A stretch of DNA of 55,959 nucleotides from Candidatus Onthovicinus excrementipullorum (GCA_018712345.1 DVHG01000014.1:1-55959), one strand, 5' to 3'. Counted from the first letter of the stretch, positions 32,695 to 41,593 are shown. Notes: generated by a model not told the origin, from the letters alone. A program made the numbers and translations.

Positions 32695-34053
32695 TCATTT
32701 CAGGGTGATCCCCAGGACATCGCGCATCACGGCCTCCACGTCCCCCAAACGGATCCGCTTGGAGGCGATGTAGGTCCGGTAAAGGGAACCGTCTTCGGTG
32801 AGTCGGTCCGGGTCAAAGCAGCCGTAGGTGCTCGCGACGATTGTGCCGTCGGGCAGTACGACGTTCCCGCAGTACCCCGTATCGGCATGGGCGGTGTAGG
32901 CGGGCTCCCGCTGGCCGTGAATATAGGTGTGGGCGAGCTTGATGCGGTACTGACCTTCCGTGCCGTTTTTTAAGTCGTCATATGTGCCGACCCAGGCGAC
33001 CCAGCCCTCGCTGATCCAACCGTGCCGCCGGTCGACTTTGGACTGCGTGGAGGCAGCGGCCTTCGGTCCGCGCTCAATGGAGCGGAAATCGATGAACAGC
33101 CGCCCGTCCGGGAGGTATTCGGCCTTCAGGCGCTCGCCGTTAAGGGCGGCGGGCAGCTCCCGCGGGGGAGTCCATGTTTCCCCCTCATCCGTGGAGAAGG
33201 AGATCAGGGAGTTGATCTTCTTGCTGTTGCTGCGTGTCAGGAGGGCGAGCTCATCCCCCTGCCCGCCGTCCGATCGGATGACCTCCACCTCGCACATTTT
33301 GGAGCGGCGCTCAATGGCACGGTATGGGGCAAAATAGCGCTCCGGCACGCTCCAGTGCATTTTCCCATCCCGGTCAAAGGTGAGAATCGTTTTATAGTTG
33401 CGCAGCTTGGCATCGTGGAACAGGCCCATCCACTTGTCTGCAAATTTTCCGTTTTCCTTTAGGCGTGTCAGGGAGGCCATCGCTACAATCGGAATGACAG
33501 GATGGCTGCTTCTTTTATCGTAGAATGTCTCAAATTCGGTCCAGGTCTGCCCCTCATCACAGGAGATTGAGCAGTTGAAGCCGCCCGGAGTGCTCATCCC
33601 CGGCCACTTGGAATTGGCGGAGGAGAGCAGCAGCTTTTCTGTCCCGTCCGTAAATTCCAGACGGTAGATCGTCGGCGTCTCCAGAGAATTTTTCCACGAT
33701 TCCGGGGTAGCGGGAAGTGTTTTGGTGTAGGTGCGCCCACCGTCAACGCTGATCCTGTTCTGGATAGCGCCTTTGCCGTGACCGGCGGGATAGACGGTCA
33801 GGATCTCCCCGCTGTGCAGCAGGACGGAGTCCGGATGGGCGACATAGTCCCGGGAATCATCCACCGTGGTCAGCTCATACAGGTAGCGATACTGTTCGGG
33901 CAGATTTGGCGGCATGACGCTCAGATCAATCTCCGGAATCGTATAATCGCTCCCGGTAAAATTCCCGTTTCGCCCCGAAGTCAGGGCGGAGAATATACGA
34001 GAGAGGCGGGAGGTGCTGACTGCGTGGGGGGATACTTGCTGTGGCTTTTTCAT
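32695..34053 (-). CDS. Sialidase-like paralogue lacking an export signal
   Basis: A 452-residue protein very similar throughout to the downstream lipoprotein, with the same Asp-box positions (SVDGGRTY, SCDEGQTW, STDEGETW). Its first ~35 residues differ: MKKPQQVSPHAVSTSRL, with no hydrophobic core and no lipobox. Start ATG 34053 has AAAGGAG 8 bases upstream and the gene begins only 22 bases after rnfB, so it is cotranscribed with the Rnf genes. It is either cytoplasmic or a copy that lost its signal after duplication. The rest of the fold looks intact. Confidence 0.78.
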   Translation of the reverse strand: MKKPQQVSPHAVSTSRLSRIFSALTSGRNGNFTGSDYTIPEIDLSVMPPNLPEQYRYLYELTTVDDSRDYVAHPDSVLLHSGEILTVYPAGHGKGAIQNRISVDGGRTYTKTLPATPESWKNSLETPTIYRLEFTDGTEKLLLSSANSKWPGMSTPGGFNCSISCDEGQTWTEFETFYDKRSSHPVIPIVAMASLTRLKENGKFADKWMGLFHDAKLRNYKTILTFDRDGKMHWSVPERYFAPYRAIERRSKMCEVEVIRSDGGQGDELALLTRSNSKKINSLISFSTDEGETWTPPRELPAALNGERLKAEYLPDGRLFIDFRSIERGPKAAASTQSKVDRRHGWISEGWVAWVGTYDDLKNGTEGQYRIKLAHTYIHGQREPAYTAHADTGYCGNVVLPDGTIVASTYGCFDPDRLTEDGSLYRTYIASKRIRLGDVEAVMRDVLGITLK

Positions 34054-34075
34054 AAATAACTCCTTTAAAAAACAA

Positions 34076-34891
34076 TCAGACGGAAGCCCGCGCGGCCTCC
34101 GGGAACAGCTCAATACAGTTCTGGGGGCAGTTTTCCACACACTTGCCGCAGGCGGTGCACTTTTCCGGGTCGATATGCGCCAGATTGGAACGGACTTCAA
34201 CCGCGCCTGCCTCACAGACCTTCTCGCACTTTTTGCAGCCGATGCAGCCGGTGCGGCACGCCTTGCGCGTCTGTGCGCCCTTGTCCTGGCTGCTGCACAG
34301 CACGGCAGCAGCGGCCGTCCCGGTGGGGAACAGCTCAATCAGCCCCTTGGGGCAGGCACGGACGCATTTGCCGCAGGCGGTGCAGCGCGCAGGATCGACA
34401 GCGGCCACGCCCTCACGCAGGAAGAGCGCACCGTAATCGCAGGCCTGCACACAGTCACCGAACCCGATGCAGCCGTAGGCGCAGGCGCCGGGGCCGCCGT
34501 AGAGCTGGTTGGCCGTACGGCAGGTCTGCACGCCGGTATAGCGCATCTTGGGTTCCGTATACTCCCGGCATCCGCGGCAGCGGACGAGGGCAACTTTTGG
34601 AGTAATGGCATCTCCCTTTACACCGAGGATCTGGGCAATTTGCTGTGCGGTCTTCGCGCCGCCGGGGGCACAGAGCGCCGTGCTCTCCGCCGTTCCGTCG
34701 GCGAGGGCCTTTGCGTATCCGTCGCAGCCGGAAAAGCCGCATGCCCCGCAGTTGGCACCGGGCAGAACATCGCGCAGCTGCTGTTCTCGCTCATCAACCG
34801 GGACAGCCAGCACCTTGGAGGCGATCGCCAGGCCCAGCCCGGCAATCAGGCCGATCGCGGCCAGGATTAGGATCGGAATCCATATATTCAT
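34076..34891 (-). CDS. rnfB: Rnf complex subunit B (iron-sulfur)
   Basis: A 271-residue subunit of the ion-pumping ferredoxin:NAD+ oxidoreductase. ATG 34891 (MNIWIPILILAAIG) has GGAG upstream and opens with a membrane anchor. The 4Fe-4S motif CGACGFSGCDGYAKAL is followed by ferredoxin-type clusters CTACGKCVRACPKG, CIGCKKCEKVCEAG and CTACGKCVENCPQNC. It accepts electrons from ferredoxin and passes them into the complex. It is the last rnf gene of the operon. Confidence 0.95.
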   Translation of the reverse strand: MNIWIPILILAAIGLIAGLGLAIASKVLAVPVDEREQQLRDVLPGANCGACGFSGCDGYAKALADGTAESTALCAPGGAKTAQQIAQILGVKGDAITPKVALVRCRGCREYTEPKMRYTGVQTCRTANQLYGGPGACAYGCIGFGDCVQACDYGALFLREGVAAVDPARCTACGKCVRACPKGLIELFPTGTAAAAVLCSSQDKGAQTRKACRTGCIGCKKCEKVCEAGAVEVRSNLAHIDPEKCTACGKCVENCPQNCIELFPEAARASV

Positions 34892-34916
34892 GATTAACAG
34901 CTCCTTTCCCGCACGG

Positions 34917-35504
34917 TCACGCGAATATTCCGTCCACGACGCCGGCAAATCCGAGGAAGGAGAGGCTGACGAGTGATGCGGACACTAGTGTGATCGGCAG
35001 TCCGCGCAGGAATTTGGGGATATCGCAGGATTCCAGCCGCTCACGCACGCCCGCGAACAGGACCATGGCCAGCATAAAGCCCAGCCCGGCTCCCAGCGCG
35101 TTGACGATGGATTGGCCAAAATTATATTCATTCTGCACACTCAGCAGGACGACACCGAGCACGGCGCAGTTGGTGGTAATGAGCGGCAGATAGATGCCCA
35201 GTGCGTTATACAGCGGCTTCATAAAGCGTTTGAGGACGATCTCCACCAGCTGTACCAGCGCCGCAATGACAAGGATAAACACGATGGTTTGGAGATACTC
35301 CAGATCGTACTTCATGAGTAGGACATTGAGTGGGTAAGTCACTGCAGTGGAGAGCACCATTACAAAGATCACGGCGGCGCTCATTCCAGCGGCGGTGTTC
35401 AGCTTTTTGGACACGCCGAGGAAGGGGCAGATGCCCAAAAACTTGGCGAGGACGAAGTTCTCCGTCAAGATCCCCGTCATCAGGATGGCGAGATAGACGT
35501 TCAT
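34917..35504 (-). CDS. rnfA: Rnf complex subunit A
   Basis: A 195-residue protein with six membrane spans, including the conserved AKFLGICPFLGVSKK and TTNCAVLGVVLL, whose Cys residues bind the 2Fe-2S cluster shared with RnfE. Its ATG overlaps the rnfE stop (ATGA). Standard length. Confidence 0.96.
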   Translation of the reverse strand: MNVYLAILMTGILTENFVLAKFLGICPFLGVSKKLNTAAGMSAAVIFVMVLSTAVTYPLNVLLMKYDLEYLQTIVFILVIAALVQLVEIVLKRFMKPLYNALGIYLPLITTNCAVLGVVLLSVQNEYNFGQSIVNALGAGLGFMLAMVLFAGVRERLESCDIPKFLRGLPITLVSASLVSLSFLGFAGVVDGIFA

Positions 35505-36286
35505 ACGTGATCGCCCCCTTCCATATTTTCCGCGGTGGGTTCCTCCACGGCACCGGCCGGCGGCTTTATCTTGGAGACGGTTTTTTCCTTCTCGGCCTCA
35601 AGCGCCCGTTGCTCCTGCAGTCTGCACTGGGAGGCCATCGGACAGCCGGCACAGCCGGTATGCTCGGCCGGCTGTCCGCCCCGGCGCTCAACGAGCCGGT
35701 TTGTCACGGCAATGAGCATCCCGAAGACGAAGAAGCCGCCCGGAGGCAGGATAAAGATAATCATGGGTTCCATAGAACCGGGCAGCACGGGATAGCCCAG
35801 CAGGGTTCCGGAGCCGAGCAGTTCACGGATGATCCCCATGCACAGCAGCGCGGCCGTAAAGCCGACGCCCATGCCCAGCCCATCTGCTGCGGAGGCCAGC
35901 ACGGGATTCTTGCCCGCAAAGGCCTCAGCGCGCCCGAGGATAATGCAGTTGACCACGATCAGCGGCAGGTAGATGCCGAGCTGTTCGTCAATCTGGGGCA
36001 AAAAGGCCTTGACAAGCATCTGCACGATGGTGACAAAGGCCGCAATCACGGTGATGTAAGCGGGAATACGGATCTTGTTCGGGATGACCTTCCGCAGTGC
36101 GGAAATCGCCACGTTGGAGCACACGAGCACCAACATCGCAGACAGCCCCATCCCGAGTGCGCTCTCCACAGAGGTGGTGACGGCGAGGGTGGGGCAGGTG
36201 CCCAGCACCAGCCGAAAGACGGGGTTTTCACGCAGCAGGCCCTTGGTAAACTCCCTGCCGATGCGCTGCTTTTTCTTTTCATTCAT
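35501..36286 (-). CDS. rnfE: Rnf complex subunit E with C-terminal extension
   Basis: A 261-residue paralogue of RnfA with six spans, LGTCPTLAVTTSVESALG and IVVNCIILGRAEAFA carrying the cluster cysteines. After the last span there is a hydrophilic extension of about 55 residues containing CAGCPMASQCRLQEQ, a Cys pattern that could bind metal or a cluster. The start overlaps the rnfG stop (TAATG). Confidence 0.95.
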   Translation of the reverse strand: MNEKKKQRIGREFTKGLLRENPVFRLVLGTCPTLAVTTSVESALGMGLSAMLVLVCSNVAISALRKVIPNKIRIPAYITVIAAFVTIVQMLVKAFLPQIDEQLGIYLPLIVVNCIILGRAEAFAGKNPVLASAADGLGMGVGFTAALLCMGIIRELLGSGTLLGYPVLPGSMEPMIIFILPPGGFFVFGMLIAVTNRLVERRGGQPAEHTGCAGCPMASQCRLQEQRALEAEKEKTVSKIKPPAGAVEEPTAENMEGGDHV

Positions 36287-36885
36287 TACGCGCCGCCCTC
36301 CTTTACCAGCCGATAGAGCTCCAGAGCGACATTGACACTGTCCGTGACGGCTCTGGAAGTAATGGTCGCGCCGGTGAGCGCCTGGATATCATTGGCGCCG
36401 GGATCGTTTTTTGCCACGCCGATCCCGGCCGTCTTTCCCTCGAACTGACTGAGAAAGTCCTCCTCGGCCGCCTTCATGCCCAGGCCAGCCGTCTCATTGA
36501 GCTCAATCGTCTGTATGCCGGTGACTTTGCCGTTTGGATCCACGCCGGACATGACCACGACATCCCCGCCGTAGCCTTTGGCGCTGGTGGTGAAGACATA
36601 GCCGGCACAGTTCCCCTGCGCATCCAGACCTTCGCAGTAGGTATAGTTTGCCCCGTCCAGGGAGACGGTCTTTTCCTCGGAGAAAGTCTCCGCATCCGGC
36701 AGCACCATCTGGCGGGATTCAGCCTGCGTCTGGACCTGAAGCTCCGCGATCTTCGGGGCGGTGATTCCGTTTGTGACGGCCAGCAGCAGTGCGATAATAA
36801 CGCAGGTGACCGTCAGCGTGATGCAGGGGACCACAATCTCCCGCACAGTGCCGCCCGATTTTTGGGAGGCCGTATTTTTACGCAT
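36286..36885 (-). CDS. rnfG: Rnf complex subunit G (covalent FMN)
   Basis: A 199-residue protein with one N-terminal membrane span and an extracytoplasmic FMN-binding domain. The flavinylation motif TGATITSRAVTDSV has the acceptor Thr that ApbE loads with FMN. ATG 36885 is preferred because AGGAGG lies 9 bases upstream; it overlaps rnfD by 8 bases. Confidence 0.95.
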   Translation of the reverse strand: MRKNTASQKSGGTVREIVVPCITLTVTCVIIALLLAVTNGITAPKIAELQVQTQAESRQMVLPDAETFSEEKTVSLDGANYTYCEGLDAQGNCAGYVFTTSAKGYGGDVVVMSGVDPNGKVTGIQTIELNETAGLGMKAAEEDFLSQFEGKTAGIGVAKNDPGANDIQALTGATITSRAVTDSVNVALELYRLVKEGGA

Positions 36886-37954
36886 GTTCCGCCGCCTCCT
36901 CATTCTTTTTCTGCCGGATCCGCTTTTCCCGGCGGCGCCCGAACGGGCGGGGCGCCGTCAGCTTTTCAATGTGCGGGACAAGGATATTCATCAGAATAAT
37001 GGAAAATGAGACACCCTCCGGCATATTGCCAAACAGGCGGATCAGCGCGGTGACAAGGCCGCAGCCCACCGCGTAGATGATTTTCCCCTTAAATGTCAGG
37101 GGGGAGGTGGTGTAGTCGGTGGCCATGAAGATCGCCCCGAGCAGCAGCCCGCCGCCGAGGAGCTCATAGGCCATAAAAGTAAAATTCCCCTTCCCAGCGA
37201 TGAGCATGATTACAGCCACCGTGCCGATATAGCACAGCGGAATTGCCGGGGAGATAACACGGCGGATGATCAGATAGAGGCCGCCGAGGATGAGCGTCAG
37301 GGCACAGACCTCGCCCAGCGAACCGCCCCGCACGCCCAGCAGCATCTCCGTCAGGGAGGGCAGGCCGGCCGCATTGAGAGACTGTGCACTCACGCCCGCG
37401 TCGAGCACGGAGCTGAGCTGCGCCATGGGAGTGGCCGCCGTCACCGCGCTCCCGGAGCGCCACGCGAGCGGGACCGCCCAACTGCTCATCGCCGTGGGGA
37501 AGGACATCATCAGGACGATCCGGCCGACCAGGGCAGGATTGATAAAGTTACAGCCAATGCCGCCGAAGAACTGTTTGACCACCACAATGGCTACCACGCT
37601 ACCGATTGCGGCCATCCACAGCGGAATGGTGACAGGGAGGTTAAAGGCCAGCAGGATGCCGGTCACGACAGCGCTCAGATCGGAGATGGTGTTGTCCCGC
37701 CGCATGATCTTACGGGAGAGGTATTCAGACACTACGCACGTAGCCACCGTTACGCAGGTCACCAGCAGGGTGCGCCAGCCGAAAACGCAGATCGCTGCAA
37801 TCAGGGAAGGGCTCAAAGCGATGATGACGTCGAGCATGATGCCCGTGGTCGTCTCCGGCGAGCGCAGGTGCGGTGAGGACGTGACGGTCAGCAGGCGCCG
37901 CCTCTCCTTTACAGGTGCATCAGGAGTCTGATTTTTAACGGTGGAATCACTCAT
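36878..37954 (-). CDS. rnfD: Rnf complex subunit D
   Basis: A membrane subunit of about 358 residues with roughly ten spans. It contains the TSPHLRSPETTTGIMLDV start and the GCNFINPALVGRI motif. RnfD normally carries covalent FMN in an S/T-G-A-T motif. Here the matching segment reads SAVTAATPMAQL, with Ala in place of Gly. Start ATG 37954 is chosen over GTG 37963; both have weak ribosome sites. It overlaps rnfC by 8 bases. Confidence 0.94.
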   Translation of the reverse strand: MSDSTVKNQTPDAPVKERRRLLTVTSSPHLRSPETTTGIMLDVIIALSPSLIAAICVFGWRTLLVTCVTVATCVVSEYLSRKIMRRDNTISDLSAVVTGILLAFNLPVTIPLWMAAIGSVVAIVVVKQFFGGIGCNFINPALVGRIVLMMSFPTAMSSWAVPLAWRSGSAVTAATPMAQLSSVLDAGVSAQSLNAAGLPSLTEMLLGVRGGSLGEVCALTLILGGLYLIIRRVISPAIPLCYIGTVAVIMLIAGKGNFTFMAYELLGGGLLLGAIFMATDYTTSPLTFKGKIIYAVGCGLVTALIRLFGNMPEGVSFSIILMNILVPHIEKLTAPRPFGRRREKRIRQKKNEEAAEHA

Positions 37955-39287
37955 TGCGGGCACCTGCCTCTCGAATTATATTTTTGGCCAGACGCATGGA
38001 CTGCACCAGCGGCCGTCCGGAGGGGCAGGCATAAGCGCAGCTGCCGCACTCCATACAGATGTCTGCGCCGCACGCGCGCAGCGCTGCGGCATCACCCGTC
38101 TGGGTCAGGTTCTCAATCTTCGTAGGCATCAGATTCATCGGGCACGCCTGAACACACCGGCCGCACCGGATGCACGCCCGCGTTTTTTTGATCTTGGATG
38201 GGTCATGCGCAAAGGCGAGGATGGCATTATTGTTCTTAATAATGGGCAGGTCATCCGTATACAGGGCGCTGCCCATCATGGGGCCGCCCATGAGCAGCTT
38301 GTAAGGCGTGCTTTTATATCCGCCGCAGAAGTCTACGATATCCCGGATCCGCGTTCCGATTGGGGCACGGACATTTTTGGGTTCTGTGATCGCATCCCCA
38401 TCCACGGTGAGGGAACGGGAGACGAGCGGCTTGCCCGTGTGCAGGTAGCGGGAAAAGAGTCCCACACTCGTGACATTCATTACAACGCACCCCACGTCCG
38501 CCGGCAGACGCCCGGGCGGGACCTTCCGCCCGGTCACCGTATAGATCAGCACCTTTTCCGCGCCCTGCGGATAGCGTGATTTCAGGCGCATCAGACTGAC
38601 GCTGCCGTGTGTATCCGCGATATCGCTGAGCGCCTGAAAAGCGAGGGGCTTGTTGTCCTCAGCGGCGATGATGATGCGCCGGAAGCCGAAAATTTCCTTG
38701 AGCTCGTGTACGCCGTACAGGATGTCCCGGTTGTTGTCAATGCACTCGCGGTAGTCCACTGTTATGTAGGGTTCGCACTCCGCCGCATTGATGATCAGCG
38801 TGTCCACATCCTTATCGCGGATATCCAGCTTGATATGCGTCGGGAAGCCAGCGCCGCCGAGCCCGACGAGGCCCGACTCCCGCGCGGCCTTCAGCGCGTC
38901 CTCATAGGTGTTGATCTTGGGGGGCTGGATGTCCGGGCACATGGTCATCTCCCCGTCCGATTCAATGGTCACGCCCTGTGTTCGGATCCCGCCGGGGAAT
39001 TCCAGGTCATCAATGGAGACGACCGTGCCTGAAATGCTGGCATGGACCGGGGAACAGACAAATTTATCGCTGTCCCCAATCTTCTGCCCGACGGTGACGT
39101 GATCCCCGCGTTTGACGAGCGGCACGCACGGCGCGCCGATGTGCTGACGCATGGCGATTGTCACGCGCTCAGGCGTCGGGATGCGGACGGCGGGCAGTTC
39201 TGCCGTGTTTTTGTTATAGGTGACATGGACCCCGCCGTGCGCTCGGCGTGCCGGGCGCAGGACCATGCCGGTTTTCAGCTGTTTCAA
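37947..39287 (-). CDS. rnfC: Rnf complex subunit C (NADH-binding, iron-sulfur)
   Basis: A soluble subunit of about 446 residues starting at TTG 39287, backed by GGAG 6-7 bases upstream and a normal RnfC length. The glycine-rich flavin/NADH region GLVGLGGAGFPTHIK and the NAAECEPYITVDYR motif are present. Two 4Fe-4S clusters follow: CIRCGRCVQACPMN and CMECGSCAYACPSG. It is the first gene of rnfCDGEAB, with its own promoter candidate at 39401-39429. Confidence 0.95.
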   Translation of the reverse strand: MKQLKTGMVLRPARRAHGGVHVTYNKNTAELPAVRIPTPERVTIAMRQHIGAPCVPLVKRGDHVTVGQKIGDSDKFVCSPVHASISGTVVSIDDLEFPGGIRTQGVTIESDGEMTMCPDIQPPKINTYEDALKAARESGLVGLGGAGFPTHIKLDIRDKDVDTLIINAAECEPYITVDYRECIDNNRDILYGVHELKEIFGFRRIIIAAEDNKPLAFQALSDIADTHGSVSLMRLKSRYPQGAEKVLIYTVTGRKVPPGRLPADVGCVVMNVTSVGLFSRYLHTGKPLVSRSLTVDGDAITEPKNVRAPIGTRIRDIVDFCGGYKSTPYKLLMGGPMMGSALYTDDLPIIKNNNAILAFAHDPSKIKKTRACIRCGRCVQACPMNLMPTKIENLTQTGDAAALRACGADICMECGSCAYACPSGRPLVQSMRLAKNIIREAGARNE

Positions 39288-39374
39288 TATGGACTCCGAC
39301 CTTTCTGCATGGCTAAAAGTACGCTGTTGCATAGAACGGGTTGGATGTGCGGAACGGATCAAATGCATCGGAAA

Positions 39375-39390
39375 CGTTCCACACGGAACG
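39375..39390. promoter_or_regulatory. Inverted repeat just downstream of the rnfC promoter
   Basis: CGTTCC-ACAC-GGAACG, a perfect 6-base inverted repeat about 10 bases after the -10 box, in operator position. A regulator is not identifiable from the sequence. Confidence 0.45.
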
Positions 39391-39400
39391 GTATTTTACT

Positions 39401-39429
39401 ATTATACCATATCTTTGCTGAAATGTCTT
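39401..39429 (-). promoter_or_regulatory. Promoter candidate of rnfC
   Basis: AAGACA (39424-39429), a 17-base spacer and TATAAT (39401-39406) on the minus strand. Confidence 0.6.
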
Positions 39430-39446
39430 TCTATAATTTGGGACGT

Positions 39447-39977
39447 TTAAGGCAGCTTCAAAAAACGCTTCTGCCGCTCAAGCGCCGGGAAAATCGCGGA
39501 GAGAATCAGCCCCGTCACCAGTCCCATCCCGGCGGCGAAGAGCATCAGCGCCGGAAGATAGGCGTACAGCGCCGCCGTCCCCGTCAGCAGGCAGGCCGCT
39601 CCCAGTTGGCCCAGATTGTGCGCGGCCGCTGAGAGAACGCTGATTCCCACCAGTCCGAGCGCGCCGCGATTCAAACGGAAACACAGGCACATCACGGCCG
39701 TACTCAGCAGCCCGCCGCAGATACTCATCAGAAAGGCGGACAGGCCGCGCGTGACCAGTGCAAAGAGGGCTTTGAGAACCGTGACCGGAACCGCGCCGGC
39801 AAGGCCGTATTCCGCGGCGGCGAACATGGTCACGATATTGGCAAAACCGGGTTTGGCCCCAGGGGGGAGAAAGGGGAGCGGGGGGATCATCAGTTCCAGT
39901 GCGGACAGGGCGATGGCCTCCGCGCCCAGAATGCCCGTCAGGGCAATCCGCCGCGCGGCAGATGCGGAAGATTTCAT
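39447..39977 (-). CDS. Gx transporter family membrane protein
   Basis: A 176-residue protein with about five to six spans, in the family once named heptaprenyl diphosphate synthase component I. Conserved parts are PPLPFLPPGAKPGFANIV and AHNLGQL. It resembles ECF-type substrate binding components. Together with ApbE and NusG domain II proteins it is a known companion of extracytosolic flavin systems, so flavin precursor handling is plausible. It lies 15 bases after the NusG_II gene. Confidence 0.87.
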   Translation of the reverse strand: MKSSASAARRIALTGILGAEAIALSALELMIPPLPFLPPGAKPGFANIVTMFAAAEYGLAGAVPVTVLKALFALVTRGLSAFLMSICGGLLSTAVMCLCFRLNRGALGLVGISVLSAAAHNLGQLGAACLLTGTAALYAYLPALMLFAAGMGLVTGLILSAIFPALERQKRFLKLP

Positions 39978-39991
39978 GGGTCCCCACCTCC

Positions 39992-40399
39992 TCAGTACGT
40001 CAGGATATCATCCGTCTCCCGTCCCTGCGCGCGCAGGGAGATCACGGCACCCACCGGCAGGCAGGCTGCGGTGTCCCCCGGCGCGTCGAGCACGCCGGCG
40101 TTGACACAGAGCTGGTCAGGGCAGCCGGCACGTGAAAAACGGATGCTGCCTGGTTCCACCGTGACGGTTACCTCCGGCTGTGTTGGGAGATCAAGCTCAT
40201 ACGGCTCCCGGACCTCGTCCAGGTTGATCTCCCGCCAAACCTCTCCGCCGCAGGTGATGACGGCCGTGACCGGTGCATCCCGTTGCAGGGCCGGCGGCAG
40301 CAGGAGCGCGAGGAACGATCCTGCGATCAGCAGCACAGCGAGTATAATGTCAAGCGGCGTAACCGACCGGAGGCCGCCGCGGGTGCGCTTTTCCATCAT
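39992..40399 (-). CDS. NusG domain II-containing membrane-anchored protein
   Basis: A 135-residue protein with one N-terminal membrane span (about residues 15-36) and an extracytoplasmic NusG_II domain. The conserved segment SRAGCPDQLCVNAG contains two Cys residues. Members lie beside rnf and apbE genes in many Firmicutes. The function is unknown but tied to flavinylated redox proteins. The start overlaps the apbE stop (ATGA). Confidence 0.9.
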   Translation of the reverse strand: MMEKRTRGGLRSVTPLDIILAVLLIAGSFLALLLPPALQRDAPVTAVITCGGEVWREINLDEVREPYELDLPTQPEVTVTVEPGSIRFSRAGCPDQLCVNAGVLDAPGDTAACLPVGAVISLRAQGRETDDILTY

Positions 40400-41457
40400 T
40401 CAGCCCCCATGGTGTATCCGTCGGCCGTCAACGTGAAGCGGCCCTCCAAACCGGGTGTGACATATACGGTTCGGTCCGCAGTGACGAAGAGTGCCTGCGT
40501 GCCCTCAAACAGCCCCAGTACAGGCAGGGAGCGCTCATATCCCAGCACAAAGCACGCGGTGGACAGTGCGTCGCTCAGCAGTCCGCTGGGGCTGATAATA
40601 GTCACACTGATCAATCCGCTGTCGGCGGGGCGGCCGGTCGCAGGGTCAAGAATATGGCAGTAGCGCACGCCGTCCTGCTCAAAAAAGCGCTCATAATCCC
40701 CGGAGGTGGAGACGCACAGATCCGCCCCGATGCTTAGGGTCCCCAGCCGGTCATTCGATCCGCCGCGCGGGTCGCGTACCCCCACGGACCAATCGTCCCC
40801 CTCGGGATTTTCTCCGTAGAGCAGGAGACTACCGCCGACGGAAATAACGGCGCTCCTGGCCTCGTCCTCCTCCAGAACCGTGTGAACCGCATCGCAGGCG
40901 GCGCCTTTTCCGACGGCACCAAGGTCAAGGAGTTGGCCTTTACAGATTTGAACGTTGCCATCTGCCAGATGCAGCTTATCCCAGCCGACAGCGCCCAGCG
41001 CCGCGGTGATTTCTCCATCATCCGGAATGCGTTCGTCAGGGCCGCCGATGTCCCACAGGGCCGTGAGCGCGCCGATGGTTGGATCAAATGCGCCATTTGT
41101 CTGGCGGACGATATCAAGCAGTTCCACGAGAAGATTATATGTATAGCTGTTAACCTTTACAGGATTTCCTGCGGCGTGATTAATCCGATAGACGTCGGAG
41201 GTGTCGGCATAGGCGGAAAGGCAGTCCTCATCAAGCGCTGTGATGCGGTCCAGCACATCCTGTGCCGTCTGTTCCCCGGCGGGTCCCCAGACCTTGGCAG
41301 TGACGACGGTTGCCATTGCGGTCGTGCTCCGCACGGCAGCGTTCCTGCCGGAGGTGGCATCATAGATCAGCAGACCGACCAGCAGTACCACACAGACGGC
41401 TGTAATCGCGGCGGCCGCCAATGCCCCGCGCCGCGCGTGGGCAAATCTCTTTGCCAT
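40396..41457 (-). CDS. apbE: FAD:protein FMN transferase
   Basis: A 353-residue enzyme that attaches FMN from FAD to Ser/Thr of target proteins, here RnfG and probably RnfD. ATG 41457 has GGAGG 6 bases upstream; the earlier ATG touches that site. An N-terminal membrane anchor precedes the ApbE domain with TNGAFDPTIGAL, DLGAVGKGAACD, VISVGGSLLLYG and YCHILDPATGRPAD. It starts the cluster that leads to rnfC. Confidence 0.95.
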   Translation of the reverse strand: MAKRFAHARRGALAAAAITAVCVVLLVGLLIYDATSGRNAAVRSTTAMATVVTAKVWGPAGEQTAQDVLDRITALDEDCLSAYADTSDVYRINHAAGNPVKVNSYTYNLLVELLDIVRQTNGAFDPTIGALTALWDIGGPDERIPDDGEITAALGAVGWDKLHLADGNVQICKGQLLDLGAVGKGAACDAVHTVLEEDEARSAVISVGGSLLLYGENPEGDDWSVGVRDPRGGSNDRLGTLSIGADLCVSTSGDYERFFEQDGVRYCHILDPATGRPADSGLISVTIISPSGLLSDALSTACFVLGYERSLPVLGLFEGTQALFVTADRTVYVTPGLEGRFTLTADGYTMGAE

Positions 41458-41488
41458 GGTCATCCTCCCCTCGGTCGATTTAAAAACT

Positions 41489-41517
41489 ATTTTATATTAT
41501 TTCACACATTCGCGCAA
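41489..41517 (-). promoter_or_regulatory. Promoter of the apbE group
   Basis: TTGCGC (41512-41517), a 17-base spacer and TAAAAT (41489-41494) on the minus strand. A TATACT box at 41526-41531 faces the other way toward the dehydrogenase gene. Confidence 0.65.
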
Positions 41518-41593
41518 GCTCATGTTATACTATAGGTATCTTTATATCTTAAAATGGATGCCGCTCTCAGGCGTCAGAGGAGGATAGGCTATC

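Noticed and set aside
32696-34338. Longer N-terminus for the second sialidase-like protein, beginning inside rnfB
   Set aside because: The added ~95 residues are an Arg/Cys/Ala-rich shadow of rnfB, and the start at 34053 has an AAAGGAG site.
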